Notes under the pieces: model-generated | Told to the model about the DNA's origin: nothing | The model's database searches: none | The model's input: only the letters and a program-made list of their open reading frames with translations | Position numbers and translations under genes: made by a program | DNA from: Empedobacter brevis NBRC 14943 = ATCC 43319 | GTDB lineage: Bacteria > Bacteroidota > Bacteroidia > Flavobacteriales > Weeksellaceae | Direction: 5' to 3' | NCBI RefSeq assembly: GCF_000382425.1 | Contig: NZ_KB908295.1 | Coordinates: 124,001 to 188,000 of the forward strand | Length of the DNA stretch: 64,000 nt | Part shown: one piece after another, positions 6,548-15,715 of the stretch | Layout of the letters: the number at the start of each line of letters is the position of its first letter | Numbering within the stretch: position 1 is the stretch's first letter

Positions 6548-7786
6548 TTATTTTTCTTTCACCATTTTGATCAAATGAGCCATATTGCGAATAACACTAT
6601 TGTGTTTTCTAACAAAAGGATTTTCTTTGTTCCAAACATAACCTGCTAAAACGGCACAAATTTTTTCTTTTACATCAGGATTTTCAGGTTGATGAAAAAA
6701 CAATTCTTGTAAATTTCCGGTATACCATTCCTGTACATAGGTCGTGAAAACCTCGATACCTTCTTTCATGTAGTCTTCATAATCAGTTTGCCAATCAACA
6801 TTTTCATTGTTAATTTCTTTTATGGCCAGTTTAGCAGCTTTTAATCCGCTTTCTGTTGCGAAGCAAACACCAGAAGAGAAAACAGGATCCAAAAACTCTG
6901 TACTGTTTCCGGTTAAAACATAACCATCACCAAACATTTTAGTGACAGCAGCCGAATAATTTTTTAACCATATTGGATTAAATTCAAACGGGAGGTTTCC
7001 AAAACGATTGACATAAAAATCGGACTTCTGAATAGCATTATGTAAAGCTTCCGTAGTATCTCGACTAGAAGATAAACGATTGATATAATCCGTAGGACCA
7101 ACGATGCCGACACTTGTTTTTCCATTCGAGAAAGGAATAACCCACAACCAAACTTTAGTTTCAATAATATCAAAAGAAATCTGAGTTCCTTCTCGTCCTT
7201 CTGGCCGTCGGATATCGTGAACATGTGTAAAAATTGCTGAATGAGGATTTAATTTTGAAGGATGGTCAATATTCAATAATCTCGGTAGTACACGTCCGTA
7301 ACCACTAGCATCAATTAAGAATTTTGCATGGATTTGGTAGGTTTCTCCATTTTGTTTTTTTACGGTAGTAATTGATTTTTTTCCTTCAAATTGAACTTCA
7401 ATTACTTCCTCATTAAAACGTAAATCAGCTCCTTTATCTACGATTGCATTTGCTAAAGTCATGTCGAAATCCGCGCGAGGAACCTGCCAAGTCCAATCTT
7501 GTCCTTCGCCAAATTTTTTACTAAAATCAAAAATACAGATTTGTTCTCCTCTTATAAATCTAGCACCTGGTTTTATTTCAAAATTCTGTTTATTTAAATA
7601 AGGTAACAAACCAGCTTCTTCAAAATGATCCATAGAGCGAGGAATTAAACTTTCCCCTACAACAATTCGGGGAAATTGAGTTTTTTCTAAGACAATGACA
7701 TGAATGTTCTTTTCTCTTAAATAAGCTGCTGCAACCGATCCTGAAGGTCCTGCACCAATGATTAAAACATCTGTATTTTCAATCAT
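6548..7786 (-). CDS. Flavin-dependent halogenase-like oxidoreductase
   Basis: This 412-residue FAD protein has the Rossmann motif GAGPSG (11-16), EK at 34-35, VGESLIP (43-49) and WLWVIP (213-218). The last matches the WxWxIP signature of flavin-dependent halogenases, and a second WTWQVP occurs at 98-103. The GESLxP motif is shared with phenol/pyrrole halogenases. Some flexirubins are chlorinated on the aryl ring, so ring chlorination of the pigment is the likely job. It is transcribed divergently from the ammonia-lyase-led operon across a 91-bp gap. A non-halogenating monooxygenase or reductase cannot be excluded without the chloride site being tested. Confidence 0.8.
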   Translation of the reverse strand: MIENTDVLIIGAGPSGSVAAAYLREKNIHVIVLEKTQFPRIVVGESLIPRSMDHFEEAGLLPYLNKQNFEIKPGARFIRGEQICIFDFSKKFGEGQDWTWQVPRADFDMTLANAIVDKGADLRFNEEVIEVQFEGKKSITTVKKQNGETYQIHAKFLIDASGYGRVLPRLLNIDHPSKLNPHSAIFTHVHDIRRPEGREGTQISFDIIETKVWLWVIPFSNGKTSVGIVGPTDYINRLSSSRDTTEALHNAIQKSDFYVNRFGNLPFEFNPIWLKNYSAAVTKMFGDGYVLTGNSTEFLDPVFSSGVCFATESGLKAAKLAIKEINNENVDWQTDYEDYMKEGIEVFTTYVQEWYTGNLQELFFHQPENPDVKEKICAVLAGYVWNKENPFVRKHNSVIRNMAHLIKMVKEK

Positions 7787-7791
7787 GATTT

Positions 7792-7817
7792 TTTGTATAG
7801 TTTTTTAATTATTTTTG
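7792..7817 (+). promoter_or_regulatory. Promoter of the flexirubin operon
   Basis: TATTTTTG at 7810-7817 followed by CA matches the -7 consensus closely. A TTTG lies at 7792-7795, but the 14-bp spacing is shorter than the usual 17-20, so the true -33 may be degenerate. Transcription from here would start near 7823. It is the only convincing promoter found in front of the 30-gene rightward run. Confidence 0.5.
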
Positions 7818-7877
7818 CAACTGATTGAGGAAATAAATCACCAAGAAATCGATAATTTTTTTTACCTAATCAATAGC

Positions 7878-9383
7878 ATGACAAAATTAACAATTGACAC
7901 TGTAGAAAACATACTTTTTGCAAATAAAAAATTAACACTTGATAAATCTATTCTTGATCGAGTTGAGAAAAGTTTTCAGTTTTTAAAAGAATTTTCAAAA
8001 AATAAAATAATTTATGGCGTAAATACAGGCTTTGGACCGATGGCTCAATATCGTATTGAAGAAGAAAATACAATTCAACTTCAATATAATTTAATCAGAA
8101 GCCACTGTACAGGAATAGGAGAGCCTTTAACTTTAGAACAGATAAAAGCTGCTATTATAGCTCGTCTTAATACATTGTCCTTGGGATATTCAGGAATTCA
8201 TCCGTCGGTTTTGTTGCTGATGCAAGAACTAGTAAACCGCGATATTTTACCTGTTATCTATCAACATGGGAGTGTTGGTGCGAGTGGAGATTTAGTTCAA
8301 CTAGCACATTTAGCTTTAACATTGATAGGAGAAGGAGAAGTCTTTTATAAAGGAGAGTTAAAATCGACAAAAGAAGTTTTTGAACTTGAGAAATTAAAAC
8401 CGATTGAGGTTCATATCCGCGAAGGGTTGTCTATTATGAATGGAACTTCGGTGATGACAGGAATTGGAATGGTAAATTTGATTAAAGTAAATCAATTAAT
8501 CAACCTCTCCATTACACTAAGCTCGATGATGAATGAAATTGTACAATCTTTTGACGATCATTATTCACAACCATTGAATGAAGCGAAAGAGCATTTCGGA
8601 CAACGATACGTTGCAGAGAAGATGTCTGAATTTTTGAATGACAGTAAATTGGTGAAAAAACGTGCTGATGAAATGTATCAAGAACGCACAGAGAGAATTT
8701 TTGAAGAAAAAGTCCAGGAATATTATTCGTTGCGTTGTGTTCCTCAGATTTTAGGGCCAATTTATGATACTTGGAATGCAGCGAAGGAAGTTTTAGAAAA
8801 TGAAATAAATTCGGCCAGTGATAATCCAATTATCGATGTTGAGAATCAAACGGTTCACCACGGAGGTAATTTTCATGGAGATTATGTTTCGTTGGAATTG
8901 GATAAATTAAAATTGGCTGTTACACGTTTGTCGATGCTGAGTGAACGTCAGTTAAACTATTTAGTCAATCCAAAGATTAATAATATTTTACCGCCTTTTG
9001 TTAATTTAGGAATGCTTGGTTTTAACTTCGGTTTGCAAGCTGCGCAGTTTACAGCAACCTCTACAACGGCAGAAAATCAAACACTTTCTACGTCAATGTA
9101 TGTGCATAGTATTCCCAATAATAATGATAATCAGGATATTGTAAGTATGGGGACTAATGCGGCAACAATTTGCGCAAAAGTCATTGACAATACATTTGAA
9201 GTGTTGACTGTCCAAAGTTTAGCTGTTACACAAGCGATAGAATATTTAGAAATACAAGATAAATTATCATCAAAAGGAAAGAGATTTTATGAATCGATTC
9301 GTGAAATAGTTCCTGTATTTAAAGAAGATGAAGTGATTTATCCTTATCTTAAAAAAGTAAAAAACGAATTACTGAATTTTTAG
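7878..9383 (+). CDS. Aromatic amino acid ammonia-lyase, probably tyrosine ammonia-lyase
   Basis: This 501-residue enzyme of the HAL/PAL/TAL family carries the MIO-forming ASG (135-137 in GSVGASGDLVQL), catalytic Tyr in IYGVNTGFG (Y46), NNNDNQDIVSMG and the FxxxVQEYYSLRCVPQILGP block. It closely resembles the Flavobacterium johnsoniae tyrosine ammonia-lyase as I remember it, and would give 4-coumarate as polyene starter. Start: a longer frame could begin at TTG 7815, but that codon lies inside the promoter -7 box, so ATG 7878 is chosen. No hutU/hutI genes are nearby, arguing against histidine breakdown. Confidence 0.9.
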   Translation: MTKLTIDTVENILFANKKLTLDKSILDRVEKSFQFLKEFSKNKIIYGVNTGFGPMAQYRIEEENTIQLQYNLIRSHCTGIGEPLTLEQIKAAIIARLNTLSLGYSGIHPSVLLLMQELVNRDILPVIYQHGSVGASGDLVQLAHLALTLIGEGEVFYKGELKSTKEVFELEKLKPIEVHIREGLSIMNGTSVMTGIGMVNLIKVNQLINLSITLSSMMNEIVQSFDDHYSQPLNEAKEHFGQRYVAEKMSEFLNDSKLVKKRADEMYQERTERIFEEKVQEYYSLRCVPQILGPIYDTWNAAKEVLENEINSASDNPIIDVENQTVHHGGNFHGDYVSLELDKLKLAVTRLSMLSERQLNYLVNPKINNILPPFVNLGMLGFNFGLQAAQFTATSTTAENQTLSTSMYVHSIPNNNDNQDIVSMGTNAATICAKVIDNTFEVLTVQSLAVTQAIEYLEIQDKLSSKGKRFYESIREIVPVFKEDEVIYPYLKKVKNELLNF

Positions 9384-9394
9384 AATAATGACTT

Positions 9395-10507
9395 ATGAGA
9401 AAATATCTTTTATTATCATTTTTAAGTATTTCTTTCGGAATATTATCTGCTCAGAAATTAGCATTGGTAAAAACAAAAAATAAAATCGGATTTATTGGCG
9501 AAAATGGACAATATTTGATAGAACCTCAATATTCTGATGCAAAAGATTTCTCCGAAGGACTTGCAGCAATTAAAAAAGGAAATCGTTGGGGATTTATTAA
9601 TAAGGAGAATCAGTGGGTAATTGAACCTATTTATTCCAATGCAAAGAAGTTTAATTCTGGAATTGCGATGGTTGAAATTGATAAAAAGTGGACATATATT
9701 AATACAAAAGGAGAACAACTAAATTATCCTTTAACTGATAGAGTCTATGATTTTAATGAAGGTGTTGCTTTTATCAGAAAAGGAGATTTGGTTGGTTTAA
9801 TAGACCATAATGGAAATGTACTTGTAGAACCGACATATCATGTTATTAGGACTTTTATCAATGGATATGCGAAAGTAGCATTGAATAAAAAATGGGGTGT
9901 AATTGATACAGAAGGGAATTTGGTTGTCAACTTAGAATATGATGATGTTGGAGAGTTTAGTCAAGATGTTGTTTGGGCAAAAAAAGGAACTGATTTTGGA
10001 ATTGTTTCTAATAATCAATTCATAGCTATAGAAGGAGCAGATTTTATTGGGAACTTCAACGCTAGTTCATACACTTTTGCCAGAAAAAATCATAAGTTTG
10101 GTTTTATCAATAAAAAAGGGGAATGGATCATAGCACCTGTTTTTTCTAATGCAAAATCATTTTCGAATGGGCTAGCTCCTATTGAGGAGAAAGGTAAATG
10201 GGGGTTTATCAATGAAGGAGGAGAAGTCGTTATTCAACCAAAATACAATAATGCAGAAGTTTTTAGCGAATTAGGATTAGCTCCTGTAAAAGAAGGCGGT
10301 AAATGGGGATTTGTAAATAAAGCAGGTCAATTAGTAATTCCCGCTTTATATGACATCTCTGTAAGTTTCGGATTTTCACAAAAAGATAAAGGGTTCAATG
10401 GTCAATTAGCTCGAGTAAAAAAGCAAGGAAAATGGTCTTTTCTTGATGAAAATGGAAATGTATTAGCAGACAAATGGTTTGATAATGCGGAACTTTTTAA
10501 TGAATAA
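9395..10507 (+). CDS. Exported WG-repeat protein
   Basis: This 370-residue protein has a signal peptide (about 1-19, ending LSAQ) followed by about ten WG-type repeats of roughly 30-36 residues, each with a core such as KWGFINKxGxWVIxP and a partner strand FSxGLAxIxK. WG repeats form beta-rich propeller or solenoid surfaces and have no enzymatic role of their own. It sits 11 bp after the ammonia-lyase and 17 bp before fabG, so it is within the pigment operon. A scaffold or passenger role in the periplasm is only inference. Confidence 0.85.
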   Translation: MRKYLLLSFLSISFGILSAQKLALVKTKNKIGFIGENGQYLIEPQYSDAKDFSEGLAAIKKGNRWGFINKENQWVIEPIYSNAKKFNSGIAMVEIDKKWTYINTKGEQLNYPLTDRVYDFNEGVAFIRKGDLVGLIDHNGNVLVEPTYHVIRTFINGYAKVALNKKWGVIDTEGNLVVNLEYDDVGEFSQDVVWAKKGTDFGIVSNNQFIAIEGADFIGNFNASSYTFARKNHKFGFINKKGEWIIAPVFSNAKSFSNGLAPIEEKGKWGFINEGGEVVIQPKYNNAEVFSELGLAPVKEGGKWGFVNKAGQLVIPALYDISVSFGFSQKDKGFNGQLARVKKQGKWSFLDENGNVLADKWFDNAELFNE

Positions 10508-10524
10508 AAATAGATTTATATAGC

Positions 10525-11256
10525 ATGAAATGTGCAATTGTAACTGGTGGTTCACGTGGAATAGGAAAGGCAATTTGTTTGAAGATTGCAGCAGAACATG
10601 AATACCATCTTTTAATAAATTATAATTCGAACGAAGCAGCAGCGTTGGAAACTTTGAAAGAAGTAGAAGCTTTGGGAGGAACGGGAGAAATCTTAAAATT
10701 TGATGTTGCAAATGCAACACAAACACAGCAGGTTTTAACCGATTGGACTGAAAAAAATACTGAGGCAATTGTTGAGGTAATTGTAAATAATGCGGGGATT
10801 ACAAAAGATAATTTGTTTATGTGGATATCACAAGACGACTGGTCGAATGTAATCAATACAAGTTTGAATGGTTTTTATAATGTAACCCATTTTTTTATCA
10901 ATCCTTTATTGAGAAATAGATTTGGAAGAATTGTAAACATTGTATCTGTTTCCGGATTGAAGGGAACACCGGGACAAACAAATTATTCTGCTGCTAAAGC
11001 AGCGGTTATAGGGGCTACAAAAGCTTTAGCTCAAGAGATTGCGAAACGAAATGTAACTGTAAATGCAGTGGCTCCTGGTTTCATTGAAACGGATATGACG
11101 GATAGTTTAGATCAAAAAGAATTAATGAAATTGATCCCTGCTAACCGTTTTGGAAAAACTGAGGAAGTGGCGGATTTGGTAAGCTTTTTGGTTTCTAAAA
11201 AGTCAAGTTATATCACCGGAGAAGTAATTAATATAAACGGAGGAATTTATTCTTAG
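10525..11256 (+). CDS. fabG: 3-oxoacyl-ACP reductase (FabG-like)
   Basis: This 243-residue short-chain dehydrogenase has TGGSRGIG (7-14) for NADPH binding, NNAG at 88-91, and the catalytic Ser (S141/S143), Y154 and K158 in SVSGLKGTPGQTNYSAAK. The C-terminal GEVININGGIYS is the FabG end. In an aryl polyene pathway it would reduce the beta-keto group after each elongation. The ketosynthase gene follows after 5 bp. It is probably pathway-specific, not the housekeeping FabG, given its position. Confidence 0.93.
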   Translation: MKCAIVTGGSRGIGKAICLKIAAEHEYHLLINYNSNEAAALETLKEVEALGGTGEILKFDVANATQTQQVLTDWTEKNTEAIVEVIVNNAGITKDNLFMWISQDDWSNVINTSLNGFYNVTHFFINPLLRNRFGRIVNIVSVSGLKGTPGQTNYSAAKAAVIGATKALAQEIAKRNVTVNAVAPGFIETDMTDSLDQKELMKLIPANRFGKTEEVADLVSFLVSKKSSYITGEVININGGIYS

Positions 11257-11261
11257 GTAAA

Positions 11262-12488
11262 ATGAGTCAAAGAGTAGTTATAACAGGAATGGGAATCTAT
11301 TCTTGTCTAGGAACATCATTAGAAGAAGTAACCGAGTCTCTGCGTCAAGGTAAATCAGGAATTATTTTTGATGAAGAACGCAAAGAATTTGGTTTCAAAT
11401 CAGCGTTGACAGGAACTGTTCCAGCTCCGGATTTGAAACCATTTCTAAATCGCCGCCAGCGAATTACGATTGGTCAAGAAACTGAATTTGCATATATGGC
11501 AACTTTAGAAGCATTGAAAAATGCAGATTTGACAGAAGAATATATCAAAACAAATGAGGTTGGGATTATCTATGGGAATGACAGTGTATCAAAAGCAATT
11601 ATTGATGCAATAGATATTGTACGCGAGAAAAAAGACACAGAATTAATTGGTTCCGGAGCGATTTTCAAATCTATGAACTCTACGGTTACGATGAATCTAG
11701 CCACAATCTTCGAATTAAAAGGAATCAACATGACAATTAGTGCAGCCTGTGCAAGTGGCTCCCATTCTGTTGGACTAGGTTTTATGATGATTAAGGAAGG
11801 GTTACAAGATATGATTATCTGCGGAGGAGCTCAGGAGATTAATAAATATGCGATGGCGAGTTTTGATGGATTGGGTGTTTTTTCGGCAAAAGAAAATCAG
11901 CCCGAACAAGCTTGTCGCCCTTTCGATAAAAATCGAGATGGTTTAGTGCCAAGTGGTGGCGGTGCAACTTTGATTTTGGAAAGCTATGAATCTGCAATGA
12001 AACGCGGAGCTCCAATTATAGCGGAGGTTTTAGGATATGGATTTTCATCAAATGGTGGTCATATTTCAACACCAAATGTGGATGGGCCGGCTACAGCAAT
12101 GAACAGAGCCTTGAAACAGGCAAATATTTCGGCAGAAGAAGTTCAATACATCAATGCACATGCAACTTCTACACCTGTTGGCGATGCAAATGAGGCAAAA
12201 GCAATTGATCTTGTTTTTGGAAAAACAAAACCTTTTGTGAGTTCTACCAAATCAATGACAGGGCACGAATGCTGGATGGCAGGGGCAAGTGAGATTATTT
12301 ATTCTAATCTAATGATGATGAATGACTTCATTGCTCCGAATATTAATTTTGAAGAAGCAGACGAGGACTCAGCTAAATTAAATATTGTTAAAGAAACCTT
12401 AAATAAAGAATTTGACGTATATTTGTCGAATTCTTTTGGATTTGGTGGAACAAATTCTGCCTTAGTAATTAAAAAAATTAATCCCTAA
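11262..12488 (+). CDS. Beta-ketoacyl-ACP synthase (FabF/KAS II type), full triad
   Basis: This 408-residue ketosynthase has nucleophile C163 in ISAACASGSHS, H300 in INAHATSTPVGD and K330/H335 in STKSMTGHECWMAG, so it should be catalytically competent. It condenses malonyl-ACP with the growing chain. The pathway ACP gene starts 1 bp after its stop, implying translational coupling and a likely partnership. It may initiate or elongate the polyene, or feed the resorcinol acyl chains; three complete elongating ketosynthases are present and their division of labour cannot be read here. Confidence 0.92.
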   Translation: MSQRVVITGMGIYSCLGTSLEEVTESLRQGKSGIIFDEERKEFGFKSALTGTVPAPDLKPFLNRRQRITIGQETEFAYMATLEALKNADLTEEYIKTNEVGIIYGNDSVSKAIIDAIDIVREKKDTELIGSGAIFKSMNSTVTMNLATIFELKGINMTISAACASGSHSVGLGFMMIKEGLQDMIICGGAQEINKYAMASFDGLGVFSAKENQPEQACRPFDKNRDGLVPSGGGATLILESYESAMKRGAPIIAEVLGYGFSSNGGHISTPNVDGPATAMNRALKQANISAEEVQYINAHATSTPVGDANEAKAIDLVFGKTKPFVSSTKSMTGHECWMAGASEIIYSNLMMMNDFIAPNINFEEADEDSAKLNIVKETLNKEFDVYLSNSFGFGGTNSALVIKKINP

Positions 12489-12489
12489 T

Positions 12490-12735
12490 ATGGTGAAAAG
12501 TCAAATCGCTGAAAAATTAAATGCTATCTTAATTGATGAGTTTGAAGTTGATCCTTCTGTTATCTCAGAAGAAAAAAATATCAAAGAATCCTTGGATTTA
12601 GATAGTTTGGACTATGTTGATTTAGTGGTAATAATTGAATCTAATTTCGGTGTGAAATTAGTAAAAGAAGATTTTCAAAATATGATCACTTTTGAAGACT
12701 TCTATGCTATTGTAGAACAAAAGTTAGAGAAATAA
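12490..12735 (+). CDS. Acyl carrier protein 1 of the pigment cluster
   Basis: This 81-residue carrier protein has the 4'-phosphopantetheine Ser (S39) in LDLDSLDYVDL. It is acidic and of normal ACP length. The motif is DSLD with Leu after Ser, as in housekeeping-like ACPs, whereas the second ACP (22107) has DSID. It lies between a ketosynthase and an acyltransferase-like gene, consistent with carrying the acyl chain passed to that acyltransferase. Confidence 0.93.
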   Translation: MVKSQIAEKLNAILIDEFEVDPSVISEEKNIKESLDLDSLDYVDLVVIIESNFGVKLVKEDFQNMITFEDFYAIVEQKLEK

Positions 12736-12743
12736 AAACAGAT

Positions 12744-13613
12744 ATGAAACAATGGGATGGTCGTTCTAAAGGAACGGTCCTGGGGTATAAAATATTTGTC
12801 TATGTTATGAAAAAGCTCGGAATTAAGGCTGCCTACTCAGTCTTAATTTTTGTAGCTTTTTATTATTTTACAACAGCTTTCCGCAGCAATAAATTTATTT
12901 ACGAATACTTTCGTAATCGGTTAAATTTTTCAGTTTTCAAATCAGTTTTAGGCGTGTATAAAAGTTATTATACTTTTGGACAGACGCTTATCGATAAAAC
13001 GGCTATTAATGCTGGATTAAGAAATAAATATACCTACGAATTTGATGGGATCAATTTACTGAAAAATTTATTAAATCAGAAACAAGGCGGTATTCTGATT
13101 AGCGCTCATGTAGGAAATTTTGAAGTTGCGGAACATTTTTTGGCTGATATCGATTTTGATTGTCAGATTAATTTAGTCACAACTGACTTAGAACGAAATG
13201 TAATCAAAGAATATTTGGAAAGTATTTCGATGAAACCTTCGGTTAAGTTTATCTTAATCCAAGAAGATTTATCACACATATTCGAAATAAATCATGCACT
13301 TAGCCGAAACGAATTAATCTGTTTTACAGGAGATCGCTATTTCGAAGGGAATAAAATGATGTCAGAAAACCTTCTTGGTAAAGAAGCAAATTTTCCGGCT
13401 GGACCTTTCTCTATTGCTTCTCGACTGAAAGTGCCAGTTGCTTTTGTATACGTAATGAAAGAAAAAAATCTGCATTATCATTTATATGCACGTCAAGCGA
13501 GCTTTAAACATCGTGATGCAAATGCTCTACTGAAAGAGTTTTGCGTCAATCTTGAAACTATTGTAAAAAAATATCCGTATCAATGGTTTAATTATTTCGA
13601 TTTTTGGAAGTAA
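12744..13613 (+). CDS. LpxL/HtrB-like lysophospholipid acyltransferase-fold protein
   Basis: This 289-residue protein has an N-terminal hydrophobic segment (about 28-46) and the HX4E acyltransferase motif, H122 and E127 in SAHVGNFEVAE. FTGDRYFEG and FPAGPFSIASRLKVPVAFVYV match later LpxL-family blocks. LpxL enzymes move acyl groups from ACP to a membrane acceptor. Located directly after ACP1, it is a candidate for joining the aryl polyene acyl chain to the dialkylresorcinol or to a lipid. Family assignment is firm; acceptor unknown. Confidence 0.85.
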   Translation: MKQWDGRSKGTVLGYKIFVYVMKKLGIKAAYSVLIFVAFYYFTTAFRSNKFIYEYFRNRLNFSVFKSVLGVYKSYYTFGQTLIDKTAINAGLRNKYTYEFDGINLLKNLLNQKQGGILISAHVGNFEVAEHFLADIDFDCQINLVTTDLERNVIKEYLESISMKPSVKFILIQEDLSHIFEINHALSRNELICFTGDRYFEGNKMMSENLLGKEANFPAGPFSIASRLKVPVAFVYVMKEKNLHYHLYARQASFKHRDANALLKEFCVNLETIVKKYPYQWFNYFDFWK

Positions 13614-13659
13614 ATTACGCAACAATATGAATTTTAAACTACTATAACACCTAATTTAC

Positions 13660-14571
13660 ATGAAATCCAATGTATTAGTTGTTTATTACTCGCAGTCAGG
13701 ACAATTAAAGGAGATTGTAGATCAAACAACATATGATTTAATTCATCATCAAGAGATTAAAGTGTCAACATATAAAATAGAAATGGAGGAAGAGTTTCCT
13801 TTTCCTTGGGATTTTTATTCCTTTTTTAATGCTTTTCCGGATAGTTTTTTACAAAAACAGAAGCGTATTAAACCAATTCCAACAGAAATTTTGAATCAAA
13901 AATATGATTTGATTTTATTGTATTATCAAGTTTGGTTTTTATCGCCTTCCATTCCAATTAATTCGTTTCTGAAAGATCATCAAACACAACAGATTTTAGA
14001 AAATACGAAAGTTATTACAATTAGTGGATCACGAAATATGTGGTTTCTGGCACAAGAGAAAATCAAAGTCCTATTGAAAAAAAACAATGCGATATTAACT
14101 GGAAATATAGCATTAGTGGATCATTCACCCAATTTAATAAGCGCAATGACGATTGTCAACTGGATGTTTTCCGGAGTTAAGAAACGAATGTTCAATTTAT
14201 TGCCTTTACCGGGAATTAGTCAAAAAACAATTGAAGAAAGTAGAAGATTTGGCAAAATTATTTTAACTTCAATTCAAAATAATAATTATTCGAATTTACA
14301 AGAGAAATTGGTGCAGTTTGGAGCTGTTACTGTCAAGCCTTTTTTGATTTCTGTTGATAAAAAAGGAAATCGCATGTTTAAGATTTGGTCTAAAATAATA
14401 GAAACCAAAGAAGGTAAACAACGAGAAAAATACTTGAAATTCTTTTATTATTATTTAATTTTAGCCATTTGGATATTATCTCCAATAGTAAATTTGTTAT
14501 ATATAATATTTTATCCGTTCAATTATTTTAAGTATAAAAAACAGGTGAAATATTTTCAAGGAATAGAATAA
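13660..14571 (+). CDS. darA: DarA, dialkylresorcinol condensing enzyme
   Basis: This 303-residue protein has a flavodoxin-like start (VLVVYYSQSGQLKEIV) and the characteristic DarA body (EFPFPWDFYSFFNAFPDSF, LLYYQVWFLSPSIPINSFL, ISGSRNMWFLAQEK) with a C-terminal hydrophobic hairpin (about 265-290). DarA acts with DarB in dialkylresorcinol synthesis, the alcohol half of flexirubins. darB begins 1 bp after its stop. The 46-bp gap before it is among the larger ones in the operon, but no convincing promoter was seen there. Confidence 0.92.
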   Translation: MKSNVLVVYYSQSGQLKEIVDQTTYDLIHHQEIKVSTYKIEMEEEFPFPWDFYSFFNAFPDSFLQKQKRIKPIPTEILNQKYDLILLYYQVWFLSPSIPINSFLKDHQTQQILENTKVITISGSRNMWFLAQEKIKVLLKKNNAILTGNIALVDHSPNLISAMTIVNWMFSGVKKRMFNLLPLPGISQKTIEESRRFGKIILTSIQNNNYSNLQEKLVQFGAVTVKPFLISVDKKGNRMFKIWSKIIETKEGKQREKYLKFFYYYLILAIWILSPIVNLLYIIFYPFNYFKYKKQVKYFQGIE

Positions 14572-14572
14572 T

Positions 14573-15712
14573 ATGCAGAATGTATATATAACGAAAACTT
14601 CGAAGTTTTTGCCAAATGATCCTGTTTCAAATGAAGAAATGGAAGATTTTTTAGGAAAAATTAATCAATTTCCTTCAAAAGCAAGAAGAATCGTTTTAAG
14701 AAATAATGGAATCAAAACGCGTTATTACGCATTAGATAAAGCAGGAAATAGTACGCATTCAAATGCAGAATTGACAGAAAAAGCGATTCTAAATTTATTT
14801 GACGATAGTTTCACACAAAATGACATAGAAGTGTTGTCGTGCGGAACTTCTACACCCGATTTACTGTTGCCATCCCATGCTGCGATGGTACATGGATTAT
14901 TAAAAAATACTGTTTCTGTTGAACTAAATTCATCTTCAGGGGTTTGTAATTCAGGAATGAATGCATTAAAATTTGGATATCTTTCTGTTAAATCAGGGAA
15001 TTCTAAAAATGCAGTTTGTTCAGGCTCAGAAAGAGTTTCAACATGGATGAAAGCAGAGAAGTTCGAAAATGAAATTGAGAATTTGAAAGAATTGGAAGAA
15101 CAGCCAATTATTGCTTTTAAGAAAGATTTTTTGCGTTGGATGTTGTCTGATGGTGCCGGAGCTTTTTTATTACAAGATTTGCCAAACGAAAATAAATTTT
15201 CTCTAAAAATAGAGTGGATGGAATCATATTCTTATGCACACGAATTGGAAACATGTATGTATGCAGGAGGAGATAAGTTAGAAAACGGAGAAATGAAACC
15301 TTGGAGTGATTATTCTTCTTCGCAATGGCTGAAAGAATCTGTGTTTTCGTTAAAACAGGATGTCAAAATTTTGAATGAAAATATTTTGATAAAAGGTGTA
15401 GAGAGTATGAAAGCAGCGATGGATAAGCATCAGCTTTCTTCAGGAGATATTGACTATTTGTTGCCACATGTTTCGTCCAATTATTTTGTAAAAGGACTTT
15501 ACCATGAATTTTGTAAAAAGGGAATTGATATTCCGTTAGAAAAATGGTTCATGAACCTGAGTAAAGTAGGAAATGTAGGTTCAGCTTCGGTCTTTTTGAT
15601 GCTTGATGAACTTTTTCATAGTGGAAAACTAAAAAAAGGAGAAAGAATAATGCTTTGCGTTCCGGAAAGTGGTCGTTTTTCATATTCGTATGCTTATTTA
15701 ACAGTCGTTTAA
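14573..15712 (+). CDS. darB: DarB, ketosynthase III-like dialkylresorcinol synthase
   Basis: This 379-residue KAS III/thiolase-fold enzyme has nucleophile C125 in SSSGVCNSGMNA, H299 in LLPHVSSNYF and the Asn of KVGNVGSAS (N334), completing the Cys-His-Asn triad. DarB joins a beta-ketoacyl and an acyl thioester before ring closure. Pairing with DarA immediately upstream is diagnostic of dialkylresorcinol or flexirubin clusters. The following hotdog gene starts 3 bp after its stop. Confidence 0.93.
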   Translation: MQNVYITKTSKFLPNDPVSNEEMEDFLGKINQFPSKARRIVLRNNGIKTRYYALDKAGNSTHSNAELTEKAILNLFDDSFTQNDIEVLSCGTSTPDLLLPSHAAMVHGLLKNTVSVELNSSSGVCNSGMNALKFGYLSVKSGNSKNAVCSGSERVSTWMKAEKFENEIENLKELEEQPIIAFKKDFLRWMLSDGAGAFLLQDLPNENKFSLKIEWMESYSYAHELETCMYAGGDKLENGEMKPWSDYSSSQWLKESVFSLKQDVKILNENILIKGVESMKAAMDKHQLSSGDIDYLLPHVSSNYFVKGLYHEFCKKGIDIPLEKWFMNLSKVGNVGSASVFLMLDELFHSGKLKKGERIMLCVPESGRFSYSYAYLTVV

Positions 15713-15715
15713 AAA

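Noticed and set aside
7815-7877. Longer N-terminus for the ammonia-lyase from a TTG start
   Set aside because: The TTG is part of the promoter -7 box; similar TTG starts at 51219 (prfC) and 58625 (trpS) were rejected for the same reason.
7878-9383. Histidine ammonia-lyase of histidine degradation
   Set aside because: No hutU, hutI or hutG beside it; position and sequence blocks fit the flavobacterial tyrosine ammonia-lyase.
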